DNA of 64,000 nucleotides from Veillonellaceae bacterium (GTDB lineage: Bacteria; Bacillota; Negativicutes; Veillonellales; Negativicoccaceae): positions 1-64,000 of the forward strand of contig JALELM010000019.1 of NCBI GenBank assembly GCA_022771805.1. Reading direction: 5' to 3'. The notes beneath the pieces are model-generated. The model was not told the DNA's origin. It ran no database searches and saw only the letters and a program-made list of their open reading frames with translations. Shown here piece by piece: positions 53,901 through 61,803 of this stretch. How positions within the stretch are numbered: position 1 is the first letter of the stretch; each line of letters opens with the position of its first letter. The translations under genes were made by a program, and so were the position numbers.

Positions 53901-54500
53901 CGTCCCGGCGGACCCGCGAAAGAAGAGAAACGAATGTTCCGTCGCCGGTTGGAGCAAGTGGAGCTGACCTTGCAGAATGCGGACAATCGGGAAAGTCATT
54001 TGTTGAATTCGGACGATTATAATGCCTACCACGGCGGTTTGAATGCTGCGGTCGAAGCGGTGCGGGGGCAAGCCCCGGTCGCACTTACGGGCGACAGCTC
54101 GCGCCGCAATGCGATACAGACGCGCAGCGTGGCGGAGGAAACGGATCGCTTGATCCGCGGGGAGGCGTTGAATCCGAAGTATATCGAGGGAATGCAGCGC
54201 CACGGCTATAAAGGCGCACAGGAATTGGCGAATTACGTGGCGCACTTTTATCAGTGGGATGCAACGAGCCATGTGGCGACGGACTGGCATTATGATGCGC
54301 TGGCGGATCGCTACGTACTGGACGAAGCGCTGCGGCAATGGTTTGCGGAAACGAATCCCTGGGCTCTGCAGCGGCTTACGGAAGTGTTGCTCGAAGCACA
54401 ACGCCGCGGCATGTGGGAAACGAGTGACGAGAGACTGGCGGCGTTGGAAGAGAGTCTCTTACAGACGGAAGGTGCGCTGGAAGAGGCCGCGGAAATATAG
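50904..54500 (+). CDS. CobN/BchH-like chelatase large subunit, copy 1
   Basis: A 1198-residue protein of the CobN/magnesium chelatase H family, which holds the tetrapyrrole during ATP-driven metal exchange with AAA+ partners. Core motifs are present: N-Y-P-P-R-N-S-N-I-G-S-A-A-G-L-D-T near residue 345, V-T-V-Q-P-P-R-G-F near 465, H-L-G-T-H-G-S-L-E-W-L-P-G-K near 510 and Y-W-L-T-I-V-G-E-G-I-Q-A-K-R-R. GGAGGAAA precedes the ATG overlapping the NifK-like stop. Homologues act in cobaltochelatase, or in anaerobic haem use (HmuS-type). The dehydratase context here (reductase, transporter) fits metal removal or insertion on an imported ring; direction not known. Confidence 0.9.
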   Translation: MNIVFTSQKKQALRLQKTAETNAAAVQVYFIAPNEGWTAEYAAAVRSAGAVAVLGDQAAFAPEFTAGLEASLPAEVKILLPPGLTVTGAHSFQAEERLRAYCAYDGENNRRFFLAALGAPEGETLPPPERVAQAVVWHPERESMAWEDWCATAKTRKPGAIGYVFHREQWLDGETGIIEALIRATEEQGVPAFGLACRFGALPEIGYAGIDGILRDIGRLPSAVSVLVTLQQQSMSGMNGFRPDALQAADVPILQAYTLYTTEKSWEENPDGMGVTELGTQVILPETDGVLHSLPVAAVQTTVPARTYAPVTERVQATAHKAVRWSRLHRIPPAEKRVVIVLHNYPPRNSNIGSAAGLDTPASLWFLLRRLKDEGYCTGSLPSDPAALMERILAVATNDRDFLTEERLQRAEGKFGTAAYEAYFAARTAKVREDMSEAWGEPPGEVFLYDDELLIPGLSFGNVWVTVQPPRGFGEDPGAVYHSPTLPPTHHYLAFYEWLRTGWQADAVVHLGTHGSLEWLPGKGTGLSASCYPDVTLAELPNVYPYWLTIVGEGIQAKRRSSACLIGHLSPPQTQAGLYGDYEALAEAVDTYRVLAAQGPVAAETEADLRRRIEALELLSAEELAAPPEDWLGKVHARLEDLLYLTIRTGLHILGNVPTGELLEQYVAMLTETANGEVPSLPETLTVLAAEQEEDASAAKATAYRWRDEYIAFLAEANFTVPTAADVRAWRAERSSVAARDEELERIAAYCGEVLVPALLQTENELAHTLTALAGHYIESSLGGAPTAGRADILPSGRNFTSADPHTFPTPNAERLGKELSAQALARFVATEGHYPESIGIVLWATAQMRTEGQCLAEIFDLLGVRPLRAPSGRLTGLELIPQEELQHPRLDVLMRISGLFRDTMPMSAAWLDQAIRLVAAADESTEWNYVRKHALEDAAALEAEGAAADSAWEAACLRVFGDPPGAYGAGVGLVLEQKNWETTDDLAQVYETWSGYAFRPGGPAKEEKRMFRRRLEQVELTLQNADNRESHLLNSDDYNAYHGGLNAAVEAVRGQAPVALTGDSSRRNAIQTRSVAEETDRLIRGEALNPKYIEGMQRHGYKGAQELANYVAHFYQWDATSHVATDWHYDALADRYVLDEALRQWFAETNPWALQRLTEVLLEAQRRGMWETSDERLAALEESLLQTEGALEEAAEI

Positions 54501-54509
54501 GGAGGCAAT

Positions 54510-55547
54510 ATGATACAATCCGGTCGAGGAAAATCGGCAATGTTTATATTTTTGGCAGGCGTGCTGGTCGTTCTGGTTTTGATCGCCATGCACATGGGGC
54601 AAATCTCCGTGCCCGTGGCGGCGGTCTGGCACAGTCTGGCGGCGCCGCTGGGCTGGGAAGGCGGCGTACCGATGACACCGGAGCAGGCGGCCGTGCTTTG
54701 GTACATTCGACTGCCGCGGATTTGTGTTGCGATCCTGGTCGGCAGTGCGTTGGCGATTGCCGGAGCGGTGATGCAGGGGGTGTTTGCCAATCCGTTGGCG
54801 GATCCGGGCATTATCGGCGTTTCGGCGGGAGCCTCGTTCGGAGCCGTTATCGCCGTGAGTATGGGCTTGAGCTCGGCGGGGATGTTTTACATGCCGGCAT
54901 TTGCTTTTGTCGGTGCGTTTGCCTCGGTGCTGCTGACGATTTCACTGACGATGCGCGGCGGCAAAATCCCGACGATGAGCCTGCTGCTCGCCGGGGTTGC
55001 GGTGAGCATGTTGCTCGGTGCGCTGACCTCCGGCGTACTGACATTCATGAACGAATACCGGCTGAAGGAATTTCTTTTTTGGATGGTGGGCGGTTTGGAT
55101 TATCGCCGCTGGGAGCATGTATATCTTGCGCTCGTACCGATCATCGGAGGTACGGGGATACTCTGTCTGTTGTCGCGCCATCTGAATGTACTCGTGCTCG
55201 GTGAAGTGGAAGCGAAGGCGCTCGGTCTGCCCGTGGTGTTTTATCGTATGCTCTTTTTGTTCCTGGCCTCGCTGGTGACGGCGACGGCGGTTTGCGTCAG
55301 CGGCTCCATCGGCTTCGTCGGTCTGATCGTGCCGCATATCATGCGGTTGTTGATCGGCCCGGATCATCGTTTGCTGTTGCCGACAGCCGCCCTGGCCGGC
55401 TCGATTTTCCTGCTTTTTTGCGATACCTTAGGAAGAACGATCATCCCGCCGACCGAGGTGCGGGTGGGGATTATGACGGCACTGCTCGGCGCCCCGTACT
55501 TCTTATTTCTGCTGCGGCGGATGCGTAAACACGGAGGGATGTTCTGA
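54510..55547 (+). CDS. ABC transporter permease, FecCD family
   Basis: A 345-residue polytopic permease with N-P-L-A-D-P-G-I-I-G-V-S-A-G-A-S and G-F-V-G-L-I-V-P-H-I-M-R. GGGAGG precedes the ATG, 9 bp after the CobN-like gene. With 55547 (ATPase), 60751 (lipoprotein) and the receptor at 45538 it forms a full outer-to-inner membrane import route inside the operon. Confidence 0.92.
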   Translation: MIQSGRGKSAMFIFLAGVLVVLVLIAMHMGQISVPVAAVWHSLAAPLGWEGGVPMTPEQAAVLWYIRLPRICVAILVGSALAIAGAVMQGVFANPLADPGIIGVSAGASFGAVIAVSMGLSSAGMFYMPAFAFVGAFASVLLTISLTMRGGKIPTMSLLLAGVAVSMLLGALTSGVLTFMNEYRLKEFLFWMVGGLDYRRWEHVYLALVPIIGGTGILCLLSRHLNVLVLGEVEAKALGLPVVFYRMLFLFLASLVTATAVCVSGSIGFVGLIVPHIMRLLIGPDHRLLLPTAALAGSIFLLFCDTLGRTIIPPTEVRVGIMTALLGAPYFLFLLRRMRKHGGMF

Positions 55548-56728
55548 TGCAAACGGTATTGACGGCGGAACATATTTCCGTCACATTGGGCGGACGCGAG
55601 ATCATTCATGATATTTCCTTCAACCTGCAGCGGGGAGAATTTGTCGGGATTATCGGCCCGAACGGCGCCGGTAAAAGTACATTGCTGAAGGCGATTCGCG
55701 GGATCTATCATGCCGGTGCCGGAGAGGTTACCCTGCTCGGCAAAGATCTGCAGCATATGAAAGAAAAAGAGATTGCGCGCGAGCTGGCATACATGCAGCA
55801 GGATGTCCAAATCGGCTTCGGTTTCACGGCGGAAGAGATCGTATTATCGGCTCGGTATCCGTACCTGAGCTGGTGGGAGAACGAAGGGGAAGAAGATCGG
55901 AAGATCGTCGAGGAATGCATGCGTTTCACCGGCGTGTATACGCTGAAAGACAAAGCGGTGCAGCAACTGTCCGGCGGCGAGCGGCAACGTGTGCTGTTGG
56001 CGAAGGTGCTGGCGCAGCAGACGCCGATCATCTTTTTGGACGAGCCGACGGCAAGTTTGGATCTGGTTTACCAAGAGGAGATTTTTCGTTACTGTTGCCG
56101 CTTGACCGAAGCGGGCAAGACGGTGGTAATGATTTGCCACGACCTGGAAATGTCGGCACGCTTCTGCTCCCGTCTGGTGCTGATTGCGGAAGGACGGATT
56201 CATGCGGACGGCAAGCCGACCGAGGTGCTGACGCAAGAGAATCTGCAGACGGCATTCGGTCTGCAATCCGTCGTATACCGAAATCCTCTGACCGATAATT
56301 TGAATATTTACAGTTACGAGGGAAATGCGACGGGAGTGCCGCGTGCCGCCGCGGCGGTTTGCGGCGACGGCACGGCTGCCATGCGGATTTTGCGGGCGCT
56401 GCATAATAGCGGCATCCCGGTGCTTCTCGGCGGCGCGGCGCCCGATTCCCTGGTGGCGTACGGTGCCGAAGCGTTCGGCGTGACGCGGCAGGCCGGGACG
56501 GATATTGCCGCGGCGTTCTGCTACGGGATACATTCGCATTCGGCTTGGGCGGCGGCGTATCCCGTGCTCGCTCGGGCGCAGCGGGTATATTTCAGCCGGG
56601 CGGAGACGGAAGACTACTGGTCGGCGGCGGAGGCGGCATGTATTCAAGAGAAACTGGCCGCCGGCAGCTGGCAGGATTGTTCGGCGGAACAGGCGTACGC
56701 AGCGGCCGTCAGCGGGGGCTCGGCATGA
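55547..56728 (+). CDS. ABC transporter ATP-binding protein with C-terminal Rossmann-like extension
   Basis: A 393-residue ATPase, ~130 residues longer than ordinary FecE proteins. The ATPase part (1-255) has Walker A G-P-N-G-A-G-K-S, L-S-G-G-E-R-Q-R, I-I-F-L-D-E-P-T-A-S-L-D and H-loop M-I-C-H-D-L. The extension opens A-A-V-C-G-D-G-T-A-A-M-R-I-L-R-A-L, a strand-glycine-helix pattern, and continues with G-I-P-V-L-L-G-G-A and A-E-A-F-G-V-T. A comparable appendage occurs in some corrinoid-type importer ATPases of archaea; the match is from memory of that pattern. Overlaps permease stop (TGATG) and radical SAM start (ATGA). Confidence 0.88.
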   Translation: MQTVLTAEHISVTLGGREIIHDISFNLQRGEFVGIIGPNGAGKSTLLKAIRGIYHAGAGEVTLLGKDLQHMKEKEIARELAYMQQDVQIGFGFTAEEIVLSARYPYLSWWENEGEEDRKIVEECMRFTGVYTLKDKAVQQLSGGERQRVLLAKVLAQQTPIIFLDEPTASLDLVYQEEIFRYCCRLTEAGKTVVMICHDLEMSARFCSRLVLIAEGRIHADGKPTEVLTQENLQTAFGLQSVVYRNPLTDNLNIYSYEGNATGVPRAAAAVCGDGTAAMRILRALHNSGIPVLLGGAAPDSLVAYGAEAFGVTRQAGTDIAAAFCYGIHSHSAWAAAYPVLARAQRVYFSRAETEDYWSAAEAACIQEKLAAGSWQDCSAEQAYAAAVSGGSA

Positions 56729-57819
56729 CCCGCACAACCGGCGCAACCGATGCGGGAAGCTCGGCGAAGACGGTCGCACCGCCGCTCGGCATGCTGATCT
56801 TGGCGTTGACGGGGGCGTGTAACTTTCGTTGCAGCTATTGTTATGCCGCCGCACAGCCGGCGTGCAAAATACCGCGGGAAGCGCTGCGTTGGGCGTTGGA
56901 TCTGGGCGGCGCGAGCGGGGAGCCGTTTACGGTTCAGTTTACCGGCGGCGAACCGCTCCTGGCGTTGGATCGGCTGCTGTATGCGGTGGAGTATATCCGC
57001 GCACGCAAGTATCGTGCCACGCTGCAAATCCAGACCAATGCAAGTTTGCTGACACCCGAAATCGCCGCGTATTTCGCCAAGGAGCGCATCGGCGTCGGGA
57101 TCAGTCTGGACGGCGATGTCGAGGCGAATGACGCGGCGCGGGTCTATCCCGACGGCAAGGGCACGGCTACGTCGATTATGCGCGGCTTGGAGATGCTGCG
57201 GGATGCCGGGCTCGGTGCCGGGCTGACCTGTGTGGTGGGACGGCATAATATCGCCACCTTGGAGACATTGGTCGATATGGCGTATTATGCCGGCAATGTC
57301 CGCAGGATCGGTTTCGATCTGTTGCGCCCGCAGGGGCGCGCGGATGCGGCCGCAGCCGTAAGCGCGGCGGAAATGCAGGCGGCCTTGCAGCGAGTGTTGC
57401 GCCGGGCGGATGAGTTGGCTACGTTGGCCGGGTATCGCATCCGTTTTGCACACGCCGAACGGGTGGAACAACTGGCCGCCGGCCGGACGCAAGTGTTTAC
57501 CCATTGCTATGCGCTATCCCGCCGGGCGCTCTTTGTCGGACCGACGGGGGATTGCTATTCCTGTGCATCGCTTTCGGGATATCCGGAGTTTCGGATCGGT
57601 TCGTATCGGGACGGGCGTGACGAGAAGGCGGAGCAGGCTGTTGCGGCCAGACTGGAGCGGACGATGGCGCGCTGCCGTGAATGTGAATACCTGGAGCGTT
57701 GCGGGGGCGGTTGCTATGCCCGCTGGATGGGTATGGAAGATGCATATGCGGCGGAATGTGTATTGAAGCAAATGTTCATTTATCGATATGAGGAAAAGAA
57801 AAAAGGGGTCGGAGTATGA
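56725..57819 (+). CDS. Radical SAM/SPASM domain protein
   Basis: A 364-residue radical SAM enzyme. The cluster motif C-N-F-R-C-S-Y-C (Cys32, 36, 39) is followed by [10 protein letters not shown]-terminal SPASM-type region contains G-D-C-Y-S-C near residue 278 and [18 protein letters not shown] near 310-330. That architecture is usual for enzymes modifying peptides or proteins (anaerobic sulfatase maturases, peptide maturases), although some SPASM-like proteins act on small molecules and cofactors. No short precursor peptide gene is seen nearby. It may mature a component of this operon or modify the tetrapyrrole. Both neighbours overlap by 4 bp. Confidence 0.9.
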   Translation: MTRTTGATDAGSSAKTVAPPLGMLILALTGACNFRCSYCYAAAQPACKIPREALRWALDLGGASGEPFTVQFTGGEPLLALDRLLYAVEYIRARKYRATLQIQTNASLLTPEIAAYFAKERIGVGISLDGDVEANDAARVYPDGKGTATSIMRGLEMLRDAGLGAGLTCVVGRHNIATLETLVDMAYYAGNVRRIGFDLLRPQGRADAAAAVSAAEMQAALQRVLRRADELATLAGYRIRFAHAERVEQLAAGRTQVFTHCYALSRRALFVGPTGDCYSCASLSGYPEFRIGSYRDGRDEKAEQAVAARLERTMARCRECEYLERCGGGCYARWMGMEDAYAAECVLKQMFIYRYEEKKKGVGV

Positions 57820-58838
57820 AAAGACAAAACTATCCGTTCACTGCCATTGTCGGGCAGGAGCTCATGAAAAAAGCATTGCTGTTGAATGCCATCAATCCTG
57901 CTATCGGCGGGGTTCTGATCAAGGGTGAAAAGGGCACGGCGAAATCGACGGCTGTGCGTGCGTTGGCGGACGTTCTCCCGCCGATTGAGGCGGTAGAGGG
58001 ATGCACTTTCCGCTGTGATCCGGCGGAACCGGGGCTCTTGTGCAGAGACTGCCTGGCCAAACAGCGTGCCGGTGCGGAACTGACGGCGCACACCCTGCGG
58101 ATGCGGGTAGTGGAATTGCCGGTCAATGCGACGGAAGACCGGGTAGTCGGGACGCTTGACTTGGAGCATGCCATTGCCGAGGGCAAGAAAAAATTTGAGC
58201 CGGGTATTTTGGCGGAGGCCAATCGCAATATTTTATATGTAGACGAAATCAATTTACTCGATGATCATGTGGTGGACGTCTTGTTGGACGCGGCGGCGAT
58301 GGGTGTCAATACGGTAGAGCGTGAAGGTGTTTCCGTATCGCATCCCGCAAAATTTGTGCTGATCGGAACAATGAATCCGGAGGAAGGGGATATTCGCCCG
58401 CAGCTGTTGGATCGCTTCGGTCTTTCGGTCGAAGTCATCGGCGAGCACGAGGCGGCACAGCGGGTGGAGGTCATCCGGCGACGGCTGGCCTATGAAGCGA
58501 ATCCGGAAGCGTTTGCCGCGGAATATGAACAGGCGCAGACGGCATTGGCCGAACAATTGGCGACGGCAAGAGAACTGCTGCCCCAAGTTCGGGTGGCGGA
58601 TGAGCTTTTGCTGAAGACGGCCGATCTCTCCATCGCCTTGGGCGTGGACGGACATCGCGCGGACATTACCATGCTGAAAACGGCGTTGACGGTGGCAGCC
58701 TTGGCGGGGCGGGACGAAGCGACCGCGGCCGATTTGCGTGAAGCCGCTTTATTGGTGCTGCCGCATCGGATGCGGCGCAAACCGTTTGAAGAAGCGACGC
58801 TGGATCGGGACATCGTAGCCCGGGTTCTGGGCGAATGA
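57816..58838 (+). CDS. Magnesium chelatase ChlI/BchI-like AAA+ ATPase
   Basis: A 340-residue AAA+ subunit. P-loop G-E-K-G-T-A-K-S (37-44), Walker [14 protein letters not shown], sensor I G-T-M-N-P-E-E-G and arginine-finger region L-L-D-R-F-G-L are intact. A four-cysteine insert (G-C-T-F-R-C-D-P ... L-L-C-R-D-C) near residues 62-81 resembles that in longer BchI/CobS-type proteins. It likely forms a hexameric motor with the ChlD-like subunit and drives one or both CobN-like proteins. Start overlaps the radical SAM stop. Confidence 0.93.
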   Translation: MKRQNYPFTAIVGQELMKKALLLNAINPAIGGVLIKGEKGTAKSTAVRALADVLPPIEAVEGCTFRCDPAEPGLLCRDCLAKQRAGAELTAHTLRMRVVELPVNATEDRVVGTLDLEHAIAEGKKKFEPGILAEANRNILYVDEINLLDDHVVDVLLDAAAMGVNTVEREGVSVSHPAKFVLIGTMNPEEGDIRPQLLDRFGLSVEVIGEHEAAQRVEVIRRRLAYEANPEAFAAEYEQAQTALAEQLATARELLPQVRVADELLLKTADLSIALGVDGHRADITMLKTALTVAALAGRDEATAADLREAALLVLPHRMRRKPFEEATLDRDIVARVLGE

Positions 58839-60745
58839 TGAAGTACGAATATATTTATCCCTTTGTCGCGCTGGTCGGCCAGGAGGATTTGAAAGAAGCG
58901 CTGGCTATCGCGCTGACCAATCCGCAGGTCGGCGGGCTGCTGATTTCCGGTACGAAGGCGACAGGGAAAAGTACGGCGTTGCGGGCAGCCATGGCGATGA
59001 GCGGGCGGCGGCTGGTCGAGTTGCCGCTTTCCGCGACGGAAGATCGGGTATTCGGTCATATTGACATCGAAAAAACATTGGCGGACGGGGCGAGGGTGTT
59101 TGCGCCCGGTCTGCTTGCCGATGCGGACGGTGCGGTTCTGTATGTGGACGAGATCAACCTCTTGCGCCGGGATTTATTGGCGGGAGTCTTGCAGGTGCAT
59201 GACGTCAAAGAGAATCGTGTCGAGCGGGAAGGCGTATCGTATCGGCATCCGACGGAGTTTTTACTCGTAGGCAGCATGAACCCGGAAGAAGGTACATTGA
59301 GCGAGGCCTTGCTGGATCGGTTCGGGCTGTTCGTTCAGGCCGAACCGTTGGCGGAGCCTGCGGCAAGGGCGGAAATCGCGCGGCGGGTCTTGGCGTACGA
59401 GCGGGATCGGGTCGGTTTCGTCGCCGCCTATGCCGAAGCGACGGAAACGTTGCGGCGGCAATGGGCGGAGGCGCGGGAACGTGTAGCCCGGATCGAGCTG
59501 CCGGAGGCGATGCTGACACTTGCTGCGACATATAGCGAAAAGGCGGGGATCGCAGGGCATCGCGGCGATATTATCCTGCTGGAAGCGGCGAAAGCAATAG
59601 CGGCCTTGGCCGGGCGTACGTTCCTGATCCCGGACGATATGGAACGAGCGGCATACTTTGTCCTGCCGCATCGTATGCGTCAGCCGGAGCGGCAGTCACA
59701 GCCGGAGCCGCCACCGCCGCCACCGGAAGAGTCTCCCGAGCAATCGGAGTCGAATGACACGGATACGCCGGAGCCTCCGCAGAATACGGAACCGGATGCA
59801 CCGGCTCCGGAGCCGCCGCCGGGAGATGCCGACGATCACGAAGATACGGAAACGGAAGACGAGCAGGAACCGCCGGAAATGAGCGGTGCGGTTTTGCCGC
59901 CGGAAGCATGGGAAGACATAGATAAAGCGTTTGCCGCCCTGCAGATGCAGGTTCGGTTGCAGCCGGATCGATTCAAACGACGCGGCAGCGGCAAAAGGCA
60001 ACGGACAAAAACGGATTTGCGGCAGGGACGGTATATCCGTGCCGTACCGATGGGGCGCGAGGTGACGGATCTGGCTTTGGATGCAACGATTCGTGCGGCA
60101 GCGCCGTACCAGCGTATGCGACAGAGCAAAGGGCTTGCCATTTCCCTGGAACGGGATGATTTGCGGCGTAAAGTGCGCGAAAAAAGGACGGGGAGCGTCT
60201 TTTTGTTCTGCGTGGACGCATCGGGCTCGATGGGCGCACGACATCGCATGGGGGCGGTAAAAGGTGCGATTTACGGTTTGTTGCAGGATGCCTACCAAAA
60301 ACGGGATCGGGTGGGAATGATTAGCTTTCGGCGCAACAGTGCGGAGGTATTGCTCCCCGTGACGCGCAGTATCGATCTGGCGCAGAAACTGCTGCGTGAT
60401 CTGTCCACCGGCGGGAAGACACCGTTGGCGGCCGGTCTGGAACGTTCGCTGGCGGTGCTGGCGCAATTGCGCTACCAGGATCCGCAGGTACGCCCCATCT
60501 TCATCCTGGTCACGGACGGTCGGGCAACGGCGGCGCTTTCGGGAGGAAATCCGGTCGAGGAAGCGCTGACCTTGGCGGCGAAGTTCAGGCACAGCGGTGC
60601 CACTTGCGTCGTCATCGATACGGAGACGGACTTTATCAGTATGCAGATTGCCCGTAAGGTCGCGCAAGCGATGGGGGCGACATACCATCACATCCGGACG
60701 CTTACGGAAGCGAAGGTATTGCAGATTATGCAGGAATATCATTGA
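58835..60745 (+). CDS. Magnesium chelatase ChlD/BchD-like subunit (AAA+ and VWA domains)
   Basis: A 636-residue protein: N-terminal AAA+ domain with P-loop G-T-K-A-T-G-K-S (40-47) and [12 protein letters not shown], an acidic Pro/Glu-rich linker at about 284-352, and a C-terminal von Willebrand A domain with the MIDAS motif C-V-D-A-S-G-S-M near 459-466. In chelatases D bridges the I ring and the H subunit. The retained Walker motifs suggest it may bind ATP, unlike many degenerate BchD proteins. Overlaps ChlI-like stop by 4 bp. Confidence 0.93.
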   Translation: MMKYEYIYPFVALVGQEDLKEALAIALTNPQVGGLLISGTKATGKSTALRAAMAMSGRRLVELPLSATEDRVFGHIDIEKTLADGARVFAPGLLADADGAVLYVDEINLLRRDLLAGVLQVHDVKENRVEREGVSYRHPTEFLLVGSMNPEEGTLSEALLDRFGLFVQAEPLAEPAARAEIARRVLAYERDRVGFVAAYAEATETLRRQWAEARERVARIELPEAMLTLAATYSEKAGIAGHRGDIILLEAAKAIAALAGRTFLIPDDMERAAYFVLPHRMRQPERQSQPEPPPPPPEESPEQSESNDTDTPEPPQNTEPDAPAPEPPPGDADDHEDTETEDEQEPPEMSGAVLPPEAWEDIDKAFAALQMQVRLQPDRFKRRGSGKRQRTKTDLRQGRYIRAVPMGREVTDLALDATIRAAAPYQRMRQSKGLAISLERDDLRRKVREKRTGSVFLFCVDASGSMGARHRMGAVKGAIYGLLQDAYQKRDRVGMISFRRNSAEVLLPVTRSIDLAQKLLRDLSTGGKTPLAAGLERSLAVLAQLRYQDPQVRPIFILVTDGRATAALSGGNPVEEALTLAAKFRHSGATCVVIDTETDFISMQIARKVAQAMGATYHHIRTLTEAKVLQIMQEYH

Positions 60746-60750
60746 GGCAT

Positions 60751-61791
60751 ATGATGAAAAATTTTCGGCTGCTCGGGTTGCTGTGTCTTTTCGTGGCGTT
60801 ACTTCTCGGCTGCGGCTTGCCGAAAGAAACGGCGGAAACACGGACACGTACGGTTACCGACGAGCTCGGCTTGCGGGTCGAGGTACCGGTTCGGCCGCAG
60901 CGGATCGTGACTTTGGATATCGGGGCGACGGAAAATACCATGCTGTTGATCGGCACGGAGCGTCTGGTCGGTGTCAGTTACTTCATGGACGACCCGGGCA
61001 TTTGCAACTTGTTCGCCGAGGCACAGGCGGTGCCTGCCCGTGTGGAACGCAATATCGAGCATATCGTGGAACTGCACCCCGACCTGGTCATCGCCAGCTC
61101 GCCGATCAAAGAAGAGGTCGTCACCCAACTGATGGATCTGGGGATTCCCGTGTTTCAGATTGAGCGGCCGACCGAGACGGCAACGATCGTCGGCAATATA
61201 CGAGCGCTCGGCGATCTGCTGCAGGAAGAGGAAAAGGCGGCAGCGCTTATTGCCGCCATGCAGGCGGATCTGGAGTCCGTTCGGGACGCGGTGCGGGAAG
61301 TGACGGCAGTGCGCCCGCCGGCGCGTGTTTTGCGGATCAGCATGACCGGTCCGAGCGGCGGTACAGGAACGGTTGTGGATGCCATTATCCGGGAGGCTGG
61401 CTGTATCAATGTGGCAGCGGAAAAAGGATTGCACGAAGGCTTGCTGTCGCGGGAGCAATTTCTGACGTCTGAGGCGGAGTGGCTGATGATGCCGACCTGG
61501 GATTTCCGCAGTGCACACGGAGTGGCGGGTTTGCGTGCGAAATACTTGGCGGATCCGGCTATCGTCAATGTACCGGCGGTGGCAGAGGAGAATTTCCTCT
61601 ACATCCCCGATTATTACACTGCGGCGCAAACGCCGTATCGGGTATTTGCAGTCGTCGCGCTGGCGGAGGAAGTGTACGGTATCCGGCACACGAGCCGTTT
61701 GGAGGCATTGCTGCCCGCAGGAACGGTACGGCGCGCGGATTGGCGCCAGGAAGCAACAACGGAAAGTGTGGCGTATAATGACAGTTTGTAG
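60751..61791 (+). CDS. ABC transporter substrate-binding lipoprotein, FecB/BtuF family
   Basis: A 346-residue lipoprotein with lipobox L-L-G-C (Cys21 from ATG 60751; ATG 60754 and TTG 60742 are alternatives). V-P-V-R-P-Q-R-I-V-T-L-D-I-G and E-L-H-P-D-L-V-I-A-S-S-P are the binding-protein landmarks. It is separated from its permease and ATPase by the radical SAM and chelatase genes, which ties import and ring processing into one transcription unit. GAGG lies just upstream. Confidence 0.88.
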   Translation: MMKNFRLLGLLCLFVALLLGCGLPKETAETRTRTVTDELGLRVEVPVRPQRIVTLDIGATENTMLLIGTERLVGVSYFMDDPGICNLFAEAQAVPARVERNIEHIVELHPDLVIASSPIKEEVVTQLMDLGIPVFQIERPTETATIVGNIRALGDLLQEEEKAAALIAAMQADLESVRDAVREVTAVRPPARVLRISMTGPSGGTGTVVDAIIREAGCINVAAEKGLHEGLLSREQFLTSEAEWLMMPTWDFRSAHGVAGLRAKYLADPAIVNVPAVAEENFLYIPDYYTAAQTPYRVFAVVALAEEVYGIRHTSRLEALLPAGTVRRADWRQEATTESVAYNDSL

Positions 61792-61803
61792 AAAGGGGTC
61801 GCC

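Noticed and set aside
47546-60745. Bacteriochlorophyll synthesis cluster
   Set aside because: BchL/N/B-like and ChlI/D/H-like genes are present, but no other photopigment genes are seen, the large subunits look like CobN, and the TonB/ABC import genes do not fit a photosynthesis cluster.
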